Source of the DNA: Straminergon stramineum
Taxonomy: Eukaryota; Streptophyta; Bryopsida; Hypnales; Calliergonaceae
Assembly (NCBI GenBank): GCA_963920665.1
Contig: OY987268.1
Coordinates: 10,976,501-11,040,500, forward strand
Direction of reading: 5' to 3'
Length of the DNA: 64,000 bases
Shown here one piece after another: positions 22,971-36,350 of the stretch. Numbering within the stretch: position 1 is the stretch's first letter; every line of letters starts with the position of its first letter. Under the pieces are notes generated by a model. It was not told the origin of the DNA. It did no database searches and saw only the letters and a list, made by a program, of their open reading frames with translations. Position numbers and translations under genes: made by a program.

Positions 22971-25281
22971 CTGAAAAATGTTCTTCAATCATGAATGAAT
23001 TGGAGAAAGACTAGACCAAAGATTTTGAAATACTCTTTTGGCATTCAAAAACAATTTGAACATGATCTTGCAAGTGTTTGAATTTCAAAAACATTAGAAA
23101 ATTTGGGCCATTTGAAAATAGAAAAAAAATTTGAACATGATCTTGTAGATGTTTGAATTTCAAAAACATCAGAAAATTTGGGGCATTTGAAAATAGAAAT
23201 CAATCAATACATGCATGCATACATACATACAAATTTTGTATGATGAACAAGATTTAGCTTGTAATTTAGTAACATAAGATTAAACTATGCATAAATTATA
23301 AATAAGTTTGATCAAAGTGTCATGCCACTAATTAAATTTCACAAAATCAATAGTTTAAAATGAAATAATACATTAATCAATCCATTAAAGATGAACACAT
23401 CTAATATTTATAAGAAGGAAAATGATTAAAACAATGTAAATGATAAAATAATATATTCAAATTTTAAATATCACATTCAAATTATATCTCAAGATTATAA
23501 TTATAGAGTCTTCATAATTTAATTTTATTAAAATACACACTCTTGATACATCTTTGGTTTTCATGTATTTTTTTGGAAAATAGTGTACATATTCAATAAA
23601 TTTCAAAATGCAAGTTTCACTTTATATTTTCAATGAATGAGATATGCAAATATTTTTGGCTTGACTCCAATAGATTCCATTCATGAAAATTGAAATTCTA
23701 CAAAATAATTCGAATCTCTACATCAAACTAATTTTTTAATGCCCCATCCTTTTTGACCACCTACTTATAATAGCCATGAAGCAAAGTAATAACAACTTAA
23801 AATAGGAAGCCCATTGTCAACCATTTATTCACTTTGTATAATTGCCCTTTTTGGATTCACAATTATTTTTTGGCCAAAAACCCAACAAACCAAAGAATAT
23901 TTTACAAATATTTTGATCAATTCAGTTTTGAAGAAAAAAATGCTATATAGGCAATAAAAGCAAAATCACATAGCTTCCTATTGTAAATCCTAAAGGGATC
24001 GAGGAATAATGAACGAATCCTTTGCCATGTCTAGAAGCCAAATGGTCGTATTCATTGAATTCATGAAATGGTGACTTTTTGACCCAATTCCAATCCTTTG
24101 GACCCCAATTGCACACTTTGTATGTGATGTGTCATTAGTGACTCCTTGTGAAGTATATGATGTAATACCTTGAATGCATCTCATCAACACCATCGGTTTT
24201 GATAAAGTGACACCAAAGGCATTAGTTTTAAAACAACAACACTACATGGAAACATTTGACAAATGGAAGTATACTAAGTCTTTGATTCCCTACTAATTAC
24301 AACTTAGAAAATGGAAGAAGACAAATTATAAGATTGTCCATCTTTGTGCTTGTCAATGGACTAAACAATCCTACAAGTTGTTTTTTAAAACTATTCCTTT
24401 TTTACAATTCATACTATATAAAAATACATCGAAAAATATATTTATGTTCTACAACAAAACAAAGATTTTCAATATACATTAAGATCTAAATAATGTGTCT
24501 TTAAAGTCACCAAATCTAACAAAAATCTAATCCATACTAAATATTTTTTAATATTTTCTATTTTTTATGAAAACAATAATTTGAATCCATACATTGGATT
24601 TTAAATAGGTTGATACTATTGAAATCATGATGTGCATTGTTGCCACAATGTACCTCCATCTACCCATCCATAATGCCATGTGTCCAAACATGGAATCTTC
24701 ACATAATTTTGTTAATTTGTGATTTCAATTGTAATATTATTTTTTCATGGAAAAATGATTTAAACTAAAATATTTTACGCTACAAAGATCATTTTGTATG
24801 AAATTATGTCATTTGTCACTATAAAGATATACAAGACAATAAATGGATTCTATTTGTTGTAGAAATATAACACCATAGGTTGATTGACGCAAATTATAGT
24901 AGTCATAATTAATTGATCAATCTCTTCAAACACAATGAAAAGGAGTCATATGGCAACAATCATGTCCCAATGTTTGGTTCTTAACGTATATTGGAGTCTC
25001 AATTGGAGCCCCCTCTTGACACTTCAAATTTTTTAATTTAGTTTAGTAATAAGAACATGACTATTGGTAGTCATGTCCAATAATCTTATCACTCTACAGT
25101 CTACATTTTACATTTTCTCATCATGCTTATTTCTTGCTATAACATGACTTCATTTTATACAAAATATGCAGAAATGTTTAACTCTAACTAAGAGGAGTGA
25201 CATCCCTTGTATAAGAGACTAATATGATTGATTGTTTAATGAATACAAAAAACATTACCCAGTATTAGCATCCATGTTCAC
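22971..25281. other. AT-rich intergenic, no gene seen
   Basis: No recognisable coding sequence. A two-copy tandem repeat lies at 23053-23202, followed by an ATGC/ATAC microsatellite near 23205-23232. Confidence 0.45.
23053..23202 (+). repeat. Tandem duplication of a 75-bp unit
   Basis: The block AATTTGAACATGATCTTG begins units at 23053 and 23128. The two copies differ at a handful of positions. Confidence 0.8.
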
Positions 25282-25285
25282 TTAA

Positions 25286-26232
25286 TCCCTAAAGGACCAA
25301 ATGGCATTTTTTGGCAACATAGCAATTTGGGGTAGTTCACTATGAATAGAATTTTTAATATTTTTTCTTTGAAATTTTCACAAAAAATGTGCCCAAAGAG
25401 TAGTTTTCACGCCCAAAAATTTTCATAACTATTGAATACATGGTTAAAAAGTTATTGTATGATACGTAGTTTTCATTGCTTGGCAGGCAACTCAGGCAGC
25501 AAAAGAAACTTCTTCAAAAATCACTTTTTTTTAAAATAAAAATTTGAAATTGGTTTTCTAGATTTATATGTACGTGGAAAGCTTTGAATCATTCCATTTT
25601 GATTTATGAGATGAAAGTTATGAAGAGTTTTAGTTGTGGGTAAATTGTAGGTAGTTATGGAATCTCCACTCTAAAATAAACTTTGAAGACCTTTAATGAA
25701 CTCAATTTTCAATATTTTTGGAAAAAAAATAAAAATGGTGGTTGTATATTTTTTATTACAACATTACAACCATTGGGATTGGCATTTTTCAATTCCATAA
25801 ATAAATTGTTAATAATATAGTATTTTGAATCATTCTCTACTTCTTTCTACTTACTAATTTTTCCTATACGTTGTACAATTCCAAATGATCTAAAAATTTT
25901 CAAGCACGTAGCCAACTTGCCTTGAAGAATGATACCAAAGTGTTACAACCATTTTGAACATTTTTTCATAATGATCTGACATTGTGAAGTACAGCTGCCC
26001 GGATTTTTGCAGGACCAAAAAAAAGCCTTTTGTCAATTCAAATGCTAATATCTTGCAATCTTCATGGTGAAAATTTCTGAAATTTTTTCCACATCTTCTC
26101 AAACCAGCGTAGTACAAGATCCTACAGTTACATGTGTCCAAAAATGTATTTTTACTAAAAGTTTGGTACTTGTACTAGAAATGGCAGTTTTGGAGTGTTT
26201 TTAGTGAAAACATAGTCAAATACATTTAGGGG
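25286..26232. mobile_element. TTAA element, copy 4
   Basis: Starts TCCCTAAAGGACCAAATGG after TTAA (25282-25285) and ends ACATTTAGGGG before TTAA (26233-26236). It follows copy 2 in order and orientation (TTGGCAACAT start, GGCAGTTTTGGAGTG near the end). 947 bp. The right TTAA is shared with the next element. Confidence 0.82.
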
Positions 26233-26236
26233 TTAA

Positions 26237-26714
26237 CCCCTAAACGTCTAAAGTCTTTTCCCAAATTCACGATTTCAATAAAAATCATTATAAAGTGCTA
26301 TTTGGAAGAATATTTTTTATAAATTTTAAAAGGAAAATTTCAAAATTCCTTCAAAATTCAATTACAAACAAAACATTATCATTTTTGAGTAAAATTTGTT
26401 GGAATGGATTTGAAATGAGGTTCTCTTCACATGGAGATTTTTTGAAATTTTTGTGTTCTTCAAACCTATGACCTCATTTTTGCAAATCCCTTTTTGAACT
26501 AGAGTCAATGCAATTTTGGCCTGGTCAACCACTTGACATACTTGCACATTTGTAATTTTAGAAAAATATGTACTCTAGTAATCCCAAATCCAACCATTAG
26601 ATAGGAGAACAACTTGACAAAGTATCTCCACAAATTAGGATAACTTTCATCCAAGCAGTAAGGAAGATGAAATTTGCTCATCATCTAGAAAATGGATGTC
26701 GGAGAGCTTAGGTG
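26237..26714. mobile_element. TTAA element, copy 5 (short subfamily)
   Basis: Begins CCCCTAAACGTCTAAAG directly after the TTAA that ends copy 4. The right end is CTTAGGTG followed by TTTA, a probable decayed TTAA. The interior matches the reverse complement of 43330-43911, which supports both borders. About 478 bp and non-coding. Confidence 0.72.
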
Positions 26715-28349
26715 TTTATGTAGTTTGGCCTATCCATTATTAGAGTGATTGTGAGAAAGGTCGGTAATATTTTGCATCACATTTGGAATGACAAAGTATT
26801 CATCTATTATAACTTTTGAAGCATGAACTTGATTAATTTGAAATTTTTACTTAATCGCAATTAGATCCTTTGTTTTAAAATTTCAGAAATCATTTTATAT
26901 TGACATTGAAATTTAGGTAATTTGTCACACTTTGTCGTTAAGGGTTTAGGGTTTGGAGCTGAAATTTTGTGTGGTCTATTTCCACACTAGGTGAACATGT
27001 GCCTATAATTAAAGGGCACTTAAAAAAACATTATTTTATGTCCTCCACATGCATGCTAATAGGGCTCCCTTGCATGTGCACTTTGGAACATTGAAGATGG
27101 TTTTATGATCATTCTTTTGGTGAAATCTCTTTACTTGTGAAGTTATCCCAATTTCTCTAGTTTATTTGTAAACTGTTCTCCTGTTTCATACAAATTGAAA
27201 CTTCAAAGTATCTATTTTCTTGCAATTTTACACTTTTCTAGTTCTTCAACTTAAAGAATGTTTTAATACTTTTCCTTTGTATAGTACCTTCTCCTTGTAA
27301 GTCTATATGCTAGACATATTTTTAATATCTAAAAAAAATTCTCATTTTATAATACTTACGAAGAAATTGCCAAAACACTACAAAAAGAGGCATGTCTTTC
27401 TTGCAACTACCCATTACTTAGATGAGTCATAGCTCCATATGACTACCACTAGTGTTGGCATCACTAAAGTAGAAATATTATTAATTGTTGAATATGTATA
27501 ATATGAAAAATTTGAAATTTTCATTTATAAATATTGAAAAAACTTTAATTTATAAATGACTTATACTTTATAAAACTCTATACTAAACTTATGAAAATTC
27601 TAAGATCTATAAAACAACTTTGAAACTATTGAAATCCTTATAGAATATACAAGCAGTATAAATTGCTTGTATATTTAAATCTATATTTAATACCTTGACC
27701 TAGATATTTGTCAAAATCTGCAATTTCACGCAATAATGCCACATGAAGCAAATTGAAGTAGATTATTTAGAAAGTAATACAATAAAATTTTGTTGTTGTT
27801 AGTCATTTTCAATTTTTTCATTAATAATTAGTTTAATTTTTGTAAAACTTTGTTGAATAAAATCCTCAATCTACAACATGAACTAGGAGTGGTTTTGTAC
27901 AAGTGAGTAGACTTTGAAAAATCATAACTAATTCTACAAGGGTCCAAAAAAATGAATCAACAAGGAGTTATTAAAAAAAATCTTTTGAATTTTCTTCCCC
28001 AGATTCTTTTTTGAAAAGTATTATAAGGAGTGTTGTTCCTTCAAATGCTAGATCAAGTAGTGAATGGGCACTTTGGGGTACTTTGTAATACTATTTTTTT
28101 ACATTTTCTCATCCCTCATCAATGATAAGAACAAGCCATGTTGGTAGAAAACATGCACGAGTAGAGCAACTTCAAGACTCATGCCTGGGGAACCAAGGGA
28201 ACCATACTACTGGATGCGAAGGTTAAATTCAACAAAAATTAAGTCATTTTGGTATTTAAAAGTGCCACAAGTCATTTTGTGAATGGTGTGAGGTGACGTG
28301 GAAACCCAATTTCGACACCTAAGTGCCGAATCAGACCTTCACCTACAGT
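26715..28349. other. AT-rich intergenic, no gene seen
   Basis: A CACTA-type end (CACTACAAAAAG) occurs at 27376 without a detectable partner. No ORF over about 60 codons with domain content. Confidence 0.4.
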
Positions 28350-29210
28350 ACTAAGTAACTGAGGTGCCGTTCGCTTCGTGGTTCTTCTCTCCCAGCTCCA
28401 AAGCCAGCACACATCAGTCTCTGTATTGTTTTGTTTTGTTTTGGGACACAAATGAACTGGAATTTCATTGCAGAAGTCAGTCAGTCAGTCAGTCAATCCG
28501 TCAGTCCGTCCCTGTTTTATATTTTGTTATTTATTTTGAAACAGATGAAGCGATATTTCATCAGTCCCTGCCATTTGCAAATTTTCTTGGCTGAGATATT
28601 CTACACTGGCCCTGCATTCGTTGCTTCAGTTTGTGCAGATTTCTGTCTGTCCTCCGTTTGTGCAGATGCGGTACTTACGGTAAGTGAAGTTAAGCTTCAA
28701 TTCCCCCGTCCATTTGTGATGCTCCATGGCAGAGTGGCAGAGTTGATTTTACCCTTTTCGTCCTGCCGCAGCCGCTGCCAGTGTCCTCCAAGCTACAGCT
28801 GAACTTAGCTAATTAAGTTACTTGTGTTAAGTTAAGCTTACCTGAAGCTTCCCTCCTATCAGGCAGAATTCTCTGTGACCAAGTTCTGAAAAAATAATCT
28901 GCCGTAGGGCGGGCGGGCAGGGCTCCCACTTCAGTTCCACCTTTCATAATAGAAGCTTAAGTTACAGTGAGTTCAGTTATGCAGCAATTGGAGAAACGGA
29001 AGGGATGATGATTTCATTCCTGGTTTCCATTGACCGGCCCACGCACGGCCGGCACGGCACCGCACAGCAAGGTTCGCAAACATTCGAAGGGAGGCGAGCC
29101 TCGTACCGTACCATGCAAACTAAGTTAGCAGTCTGATGAATATCTGGGGGCCAATTCTGAGCCAGACGACAGGCACAAAGTTTGCAGAGGTGTGCGCTTG
29201 GTTCATGAAT
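28350..29210. other. Second GC-richer island
   Basis: The base composition and vocabulary match the island at 1-1750: CAGT tetranucleotide repeats (28476-28500), AAGTTAAGTTAAG near 28825 and a G-quadruplex motif at 28907-28922. The open frame at 28431 (123 codons) runs through the repeat and lacks a domain. No splice-supported gene could be assembled. Confidence 0.45.
28907..28922 (+). other. G-quadruplex motif
   Basis: Four GGG runs separated by C, C and CA. Short loops predict a stable quadruplex; this is inference from sequence only. Confidence 0.7.
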
Positions 29211-29217
29211 GATCAAA

Positions 29218-29991
29218 CCCCAAGTGGAATCATATTTTTTTTCAATTCTAATTTTTGTGAATTTCTGGAGTCGTTTGCCCTAAAATTACAAAATCATTCA
29301 TAGATTGAGTGGAGTCATGAACATTCTATTATTTTATGCCCAATTATTTAATGCCCAAGTGAAGGTCTTTTTTGAACTTCTTGGAATCTACTCTAAATTG
29401 CACAAATAGCCAACATTTTGATAAGTTGTATAAAAAAAAATTGAATTGTAATTGTACAAATTCAAACTAGACATGATGATACACGATGAAAAAACAACAA
29501 TATCACTTATGAATTGAAAGATTATAATGTTTGATCATGACAAAGTTCAAATTGTGAAAGTGATTTGAAGTCTTTCAATCCTCTCTTCACATGTCAAATT
29601 AAAAAAAAATGGTCACCAAAAATAGAAGAGGTTAAAGGACCAAATATGCATAACTCCAATCAATTTATGGCTTTTCAAAATCTACTCTACAAATTTTTTA
29701 AATGAATTTCTAATGTGATTTATTCTCCAAGATCTAGTGTATTTGAGGCTCAAACATTTCCAAAAGCCCTCAACACTAGAAAATCAAGATTTGCAATGGA
29801 CACCCTTGTATAAAATCTTCAATAGAAAAATCATGATCATTTATTTTCAAAATCAGATTTTTGATGATAAAAGTAGACTTCAAAAAGAAATTTTCCAAAG
29901 TAGTAAATACTAAAAATAATAACTTGATATAATTTTATTCAACTTCAAAGTATTCTTGGCACCAAACTTTGGTGCCTTGGGAATTTAAGGG
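29218..29991. mobile_element. TTAA element, copy 6
   Basis: The right end AATTTAAGGG is followed by TTAA (29992-29995). The left end is CCCCAAGTGG after TCAA, a probable decayed TTAA. The interior matches the reverse complement of copy 7 (39672-40634), including the ACCAAACTTTGGTG hairpin near one end. No transposase. Confidence 0.7.
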
Positions 29992-30654
29992 TTAAACAAC
30001 CCATAGTTGTTCTCCCATGTATTTAAAGGTAACTTACTTAAGTGTTCAGTGTTCTCCATTAAAGAATTGTTACATTACCCACCTTGTTTGGTATTAATTG
30101 AAGGAAGTTGAATTTATATAGTTTAAAATATTTGCAATTTGACAACCATGCAAACAATTTTGGTTCTCATGATAATTGAATCTTTTTTTGGAATTGAGAG
30201 CATGGAATTGCATTAGCCATTGTAGAGAGAATATAGGTTGCAACATGAAACATTGTTAGATCTTCATGCCCTTGATTTTGAAATATTTGTTGAATACACT
30301 ATAAGAAAATAGGCCCACTTGTGACTATAGAAGAATGACTTCACGTCTAGAATGACTAAAGAATGACTCTAGCTCCATAATTGCATTAGTAGTGAAGGGT
30401 TTCACAACATCCTAATCATCTTGCAATCACTAGTACGACTCTAGGATGAAGAGTTGACGAGGTCTGAGCTTCATCCACTATATTTCATTCATAGCGTTCT
30501 CAACCTTTCAACATGGACACAATCTAATCCATTGTGGAGGTAGGAGTCATGAAAAAGTACAATGTAGTCATACATTAAGACTACGCTTCATTCCATGGTG
30601 ACTATGTAATGACTTCCATGTTAGCTACCCAAACACTTCCTACTTTGGCAAGTT

Positions 30655-31160
30655 TATCTTTTCTTTATCTTTTTTTTTCTCTTCTTTATCTTTTTTGACA
30701 TTGTTGTCTTTTATATTTTTCTAATCATTTTCTATATCTGTTTGAATATTTTATTCCAAGAAATTTTTTTATAAGTTAAAACTTATTTTGTGTTTTCTCT
30801 CTTATATATTTTTGATTCTCTCTTTTCTTTTTTCTTATTTTAATCTTTTTTTCCTTCCAAATTTCCGGATTTCCTCTCCCTTGCTTAATTTCCTCAAACC
30901 TTCGAGTTTATTTTCATGGAATTTGTTTTATCTTATCTTCTCATCTTTTTTTTTTTCTTTTATGTATTTCTTATTTATGTATTTTTTAAAATTTATTTGA
31001 CCATTTCTTTACTTCTAATTTTTTTAACCTTTTTAAAAAAATTCTTTTCTTTTCTCCTTTATATATATTTTTTATCCTATCATCTATTTTTTTTTCCTTC
31101 TGAATTTTCCTAATTTTATCTCGTTCCCTTAATTTCTTCAAACCCTCTTTAATTTGGTAG
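30655..31160 (+). other. Long pyrimidine-rich tract
   Basis: For about 500 bp the plus strand is mostly T and C with repeated TTTTCTTT and TTTATTTT patterns. The open frames here encode Phe/Leu/Ser-rich peptides that are composition artefacts. Confidence 0.7.
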
Positions 31161-33059
31161 CCTGTTTTTTGACCTTTGTTTTATCTTTTCTTTTGTTAAT
31201 ATTTTTTCTTTTGGAGTGAATATTTGGTACTCTTTCTTTGGAGGTCATATATTTTGATTGGTCTTTGCTCGTTCTTTGGAAATATATTGTTTTTGGCTTT
31301 AAGGTCTTCTAAATAATTTTTGTCATCTCCTACAAAAATGGGAGCAAGTATTTCAACCAAATGGGACTCTTGTCATTAAATTTTTTTTGAAAGGTTAAAT
31401 TGAATCACTTATGACTTAATATGGGTCCCTACTAGGACTTTTTCTTGGCTTTTTTGTGCCAAATTGCACTAGAAAAAATAATTTGGCTAAAACTGCAAAA
31501 AAAATGTCAAAAAACTTGGATGAAATCACCAAATTGTGGATGAAAACCATATTATACATCTAATATGTGGATGAATGTTGTAATTTGGAGCACCACTATA
31601 ACATTTCATATCGCCACTTTGACACTTTGTAAAAAATGAAATAAAAAAACCCTAGTCTCTACACACATACAATGAAGTATTTTGATGTTGGCAATAACAA
31701 ATGAGAAGTGAAACTTTTGCCTCATATTAACAACTACGTTGCCTCTAAACTTTCATTGAAGAATGACTTCTAAATGACTTCAGAATAACAATGTTTAAGT
31801 CATGGACTATTGAACACCACCTCCAACACTGCTTTGTGGCCTTTGGCACTTTTGTTGAATATGCCACTTTACATACATTGTGGTAAGGACACACCACAAC
31901 TTCATGGCTGCACATTAGAAGAATAAGGATAGGTATATACATCCATGGCCTCTAGAAAGCCCCTACCCCACCCTCATACTCTTCATGTGCAAACAAGTTC
32001 TCTTTATGATTGTGATTTTTCCTTTGTCTTCTTTCTTTGTTCAATGCTTCTTTATCTTATTAATCTTTTTTCATTTTTCTATCTTTTTCTTATTTTTTTC
32101 CATTCTTATGAAAATGATGCATTCCTATTTGTTTGTTTAATTTTTAGTTTAATTGGTATATATTATTAAGCCTACCCCCAGAACGAGATTGCAAAAGTAA
32201 TTAGAACAACATTCCTAAGTGACCTTCTACAACACTAATTCAAGAGGGGCCATCTATGACTTCCATGGTTCCATGTGACTTGACCTAGTTAGGTAGAGGT
32301 TGCATTATAATATTAAACATGGGTAATAACATGGAAATGACTGTCACGTCTTCTATACTACTCGAATAAAAAAGGGTGTTAAAAAAATGTCAAAGAAAAT
32401 ATCTTTTTCAATCCCTTTCTCAAATTTGTCCAGAGCTTTTGTTTTGAGGCTCAAAATCTAAAATAGATTTGTAGAGATGAAAGTGTGATTGATTTTCCAA
32501 CCTTTATGAGTTTAAAGTTTTTTGAAAACAATTAGTCTACTATTCTTAAATGAGATTTGAAATATTACTTGCAACACAATTTCTATATTTTATGTATCCC
32601 ACATGGTTTGTCTTGCCTCCTACCACCCCACTTGTATAAAGGGCTTGTCATTTCATCTCTTCATACTAAGTGGCTTTGGAAGCCATGTGACACATTTGCC
32701 AAGTACAATATATTGTATATGGCGAATAATGTATTGTTGCAAAACTTCAAATACATTCATATGTGATTGCAAAATGACTACTCCTTGCAATTTGAAAATG
32801 ACAAGAAAATGACTTCCCACGTTCTAGGGGAGTGACATGAACCCTAAATCCATGTCACTTTAGAATGACTAGGGAATGTCTTGCCACGTGTCAATCCATT
32901 AGAAAGGCGCAAAGACTCCATTGCAACTTCTAAATGACTACATAATGACTTCTGACGTGATTGTCTATGTTAGATTTGTATTGGGTCTGTCATAATTTCA
33001 AAATAACTTGAAATTACTAGTTATGTGATTGTTCACATTAGATTTGTAAGGAGTTATGA

Positions 33060-34015
33060 GTGCCAATTTACCCACTCTTGGTAAATTGAGAGCACAACCA
33101 AGTTTTTGGGTTTCAATCAAATGATTCCTATTTTTGGGTGTTTAAGTGCCTAAGTGTACTCAAATGTGCGAAACTAATCAAAGTATAATTTCTAATGCAA
33201 AAACTAAGGTAATTGGCTGAATGAATTCGGCCACTGTGATTTTTGGTGCAAGACAAGTTAATAAGAAACTAATAATACCAAATTCTACATAATTCCTTGC
33301 CATTTCTAAAAATGTAAAATTTGTCTCAATCCAACCTTCCTAGCCAAGTTATAGGCAAATGAAGTTTGACCAATAATTGGTTCATCAAACTTCATCCACA
33401 ACTTAAGTCTAATTCCCTAATTCAAACTAAGTCGAAACTTTAAGGAGGTGGTTAAGATGTTTGTTTCTATCTATGTCTTGGGTTTGATCTTAATTGGATA
33501 CGTCTATAGAAGTTTCATCAAACCTAGTTTAAAACTTCATCCTTCTATATCTTCTTCATTGTTTGATCTTTTTTTGAGTATGAAGTGTATTTGGATTCTT
33601 CTAAGCTACTTATAAATGTCTATGATTCTAAATTTCCCATCTAATTTATCTTCTAAGTTATTGATTGAAGTTCCTTGATTTCCTAGCCTTGGTTCAACTT
33701 TTGCCAATTTTCTATTTTTTAGAGTTTTGATATTTTATCCTTGTAGAGTCTAATTCTAGCTTTCTAAATTGCTCAAGTACTTGTGGATTGTACTTTTCTA
33801 TTGAAATTTCCTGATGGATGTGGTTTGACCGCTATTCTGTACTTAAAACTTCATTCGCTAATTACTCTTACTCTACAATTCAAACTCTACTTTAGATTTT
33901 GCTTATGGGTTCTAGGTGATTAATTCTTTATAATCTTGTGTTCTTGTTCCAAATTTCCAATTCTAATTAAGCTTCATCCAATTTAAGTCCTAAACTTCAT
34001 CTATCAACAACTCCC
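33060..34015. other. Interior of the candidate CACTA element, nothing recognised
   Basis: AT-rich sequence with repeated AACTTCATCC-like words and no domain. Confidence 0.35.
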
Positions 34016-34017
34016 TT

Positions 34018-34140
34018 TACTAAAAGAAAACATTGTTGGTTTCAACAAAATCTAGGTGACACAAAATGCAGTTTCTTGCCAAAAAACTACATTTTGTGTC
34101 ACCTAGATTTTATTGAAACCAACAATGTTTTCTTCTAGTA
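34018..34140. mobile_element. 123-bp CACTA-type hairpin MITE
   Basis: Ends TACTAAAAGAAAACATTG and the complement of TACTAGAAGAAAACATTG. The two arms pair almost perfectly to the centre near 34079. Flanks are CTT and TTT, one mismatch from a 3-bp duplication. Confidence 0.78.
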
Positions 34141-34699
34141 TTTCCTTTAACTCTGATTACTACTTATCATATATTTTTGGACAGCTACAAACCTCTACTT
34201 CAAGATTTTGAACTTAAAAGTGACCTGACTTCTAATCTTATGGGTCTGACTTGTATCTAGACCTCGGCTAAGATTAGTATTCACTAATTATAATCGATTG
34301 GGATGGAAAAAAGGATTTTGGGTGTCATACCTCGTAGTTAAGGTTATTAATGTTGTTACCTATGACTCCCCCATACTCTTCTCCCTCTGCCATGAATCCG
34401 TGCGAAGTGATGCAATGGATTGTCATTTTAATAAATTCATAAATTAAGACAATGTTCGGTCATTCTACTTCTACCTAGGGCACCTAAATCAACCTCTATT
34501 TTCTTCTCCTTCTCTTCCTTTTCTTTCTACACTATTCCACTTATATTCTTAATGTAGCCCAACTACATTTGTTCCACATTTCAAGATCAATCAAAGACGC
34601 AACGTTCCCTTCTTACACTTTGAACTACTTTTACTTATACCATCCTGATAATCATTCTATCCCTATTCCAATGGCTAAAAAGCAATGGTGAGATTTCCC

Positions 34700-35340
34700 T
34701 TCAATCCACTCTCCCTTGGCTTACTCCTATCTAACCTCCATCTTCCTCCTTATGGTTCCTAACTTCCAATCTTCTCTCTATTGGATTAGTCCCTTACATG
34801 CTTGTCTTTCGCTTTGTTTGTGTTTTGTAGGTGATAGAGGGTTGGCTTCCCCGCTCCAATATTCACTTTATGAGACTCACATTTGCTCCCCTTTGTTTTA
34901 CTTCCCAAGCTCTCAACTCCCTGGTCCCCTACCAATGCTCATACTCCCTAGACTTTCATTTGTTGGACTTCCCTTGCTAGACACCTCCTACTGGACCTCC
35001 CTTACTGCCTGTTGCTGGTACCCTAGGCTCAGGTTTCTACTACCAATGTAGGAGCTCGTCCAAGTGCTAATGCTTGGCTTTGGGTCATTAGAAAAAAACT
35101 GAAAACTAAACCAAAGGTAATAAAAGGGAACAAAAAAAACAAGGAAGAGATGGGGTGCTTGGCCTAGTAGTGGTGTAGTCTTAGGCTAGGGAATAGGTGG
35201 GGGTAAGGTTCTAGCACTTACCAAGCTTATAGCTAGGGAAGCGATCAACATATTAATTTTGGATGCTAAACTATGGCTAATTTCTAATGAGTTTTGGAAA
35301 TTAAACTTTGGAAGTGGTTGCGTATAGGTCCCAAAGATTT
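34700..35340. other. Uncharacterised, moderately C-rich stretch
   Basis: A 111-codon plus-strand frame at 34716-35051 encodes a Leu/Pro/Ser-rich peptide with no recognisable domain. It may be captured host DNA within the CACTA element or chance. Confidence 0.3.
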
Positions 35341-35345
35341 GCCTT

Positions 35346-35495
35346 CACTAGTAGAAAATTCAATTTTTTTGTTGTTTTGGTCGTGTTGATCCGGTCACTT
35401 TCTGACAAAAATTTGTTGATTTCAACAAATTTTTGTTAGAAAGTGACCGAATCAACGCGACCAAAACAATAGAAAAACAGAATTTTCTACTAGTG
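35346..35495. mobile_element. 150-bp CACTA-type hairpin MITE
   Basis: Starts CACTAGTAGAAAATTC and ends with the exact complement. It is flanked by CTT on both sides (35343-35345, 35496-35498). The arms meet at ATTTGTTGATTTCAACAAAT, making a near-perfect fold-back. Confidence 0.88.
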
Positions 35496-35671
35496 CTTAG
35501 AATTGGTTTTAATACCAAATCTAAGGTTTTGGTAATGCTATGGGTTCAAAACTTCGTTGTCTATAGGATTTTAACACCTCATCTAAGGTTCTAGGGACTC
35601 TATAGGTTCAAAGCTTCGCAACTTTGGTGGGGCCCACGAGAGCTATGTGTCAAACTTGGATAAGGTTAGTG

Positions 35672-35843
35672 CACTAGTAGAAAAGTGTATTGCAATGAAT
35701 AAAAGCTAGGTGACATTTTTGTTCATTGCAATACAAATTTCTGAAAACTACATTCCTTGCAACGCAATTTTCTGAAAATTGTATTGCACTAAACAAAAAT
35801 GTTACCTAGCTTTTGTTCATTACAACACAGTTTTCTTCTAGTG
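35672..35843. mobile_element. 172-bp CACTA-type hairpin MITE
   Basis: Starts CACTAGTAGAAAAGTG and ends TTTTCTTCTAGTG, with GTG on both sides (35669-35671, 35844-35846). The arms share ATTGCAATG and AAGCTAGGT blocks in inverted order. Confidence 0.85.
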
Positions 35844-36350
35844 GTGGACCGGGTAGTTAGGACACTCTAAACACATAGGGGGCTTGGATTAAACAACAAT
35901 GGTTAGTGCAAATCTTGGAATGTCACACTAAAGGCCCTCCAAAGTAGCATCGCCAAAATACAATGGGGGGTTGCCTTAGGGTTAGTACACAAAGACACAA
36001 AAAATGGAGGCTAAAGTCTCCTACAAGGAAATTGTTCCTAACAAAAGCACTTGACTTAAGGTTAGTAGGAGGAAAAAGGCAAGGCTTTAAGTAACTCAAA
36101 GCAAGTATCAAAATAAGATACCAAGTGCAAAGAGACTCACAAGACCTTCACAACATCAAAGAACAACAACAATGGCTAAATAGTGCCCAAAAATCACCAT
36201 TTGAGGTTTTTGGCCTAAAACACCAAAATCTTCAACGTAAGTTGGACCCAACAAACCCAAATACTACAAATGGGGGTGAGTTAAGAGGAGAAGGGGTGCC
36301 CTTTTATATTCTTCCCTCATCACCCACCTCCTCTCATTCTTCCTACCATC

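Noticed and set aside
27376..27400. CACTACAAAAAG end of a possible CACTA element
   Set aside because: No partner end or flanking duplication could be found within the window.
30788..31113. Phe/Leu-rich small membrane-like peptides
   Set aside because: They are translations of a pyrimidine-rich tract; the composition alone explains the hydrophobicity.
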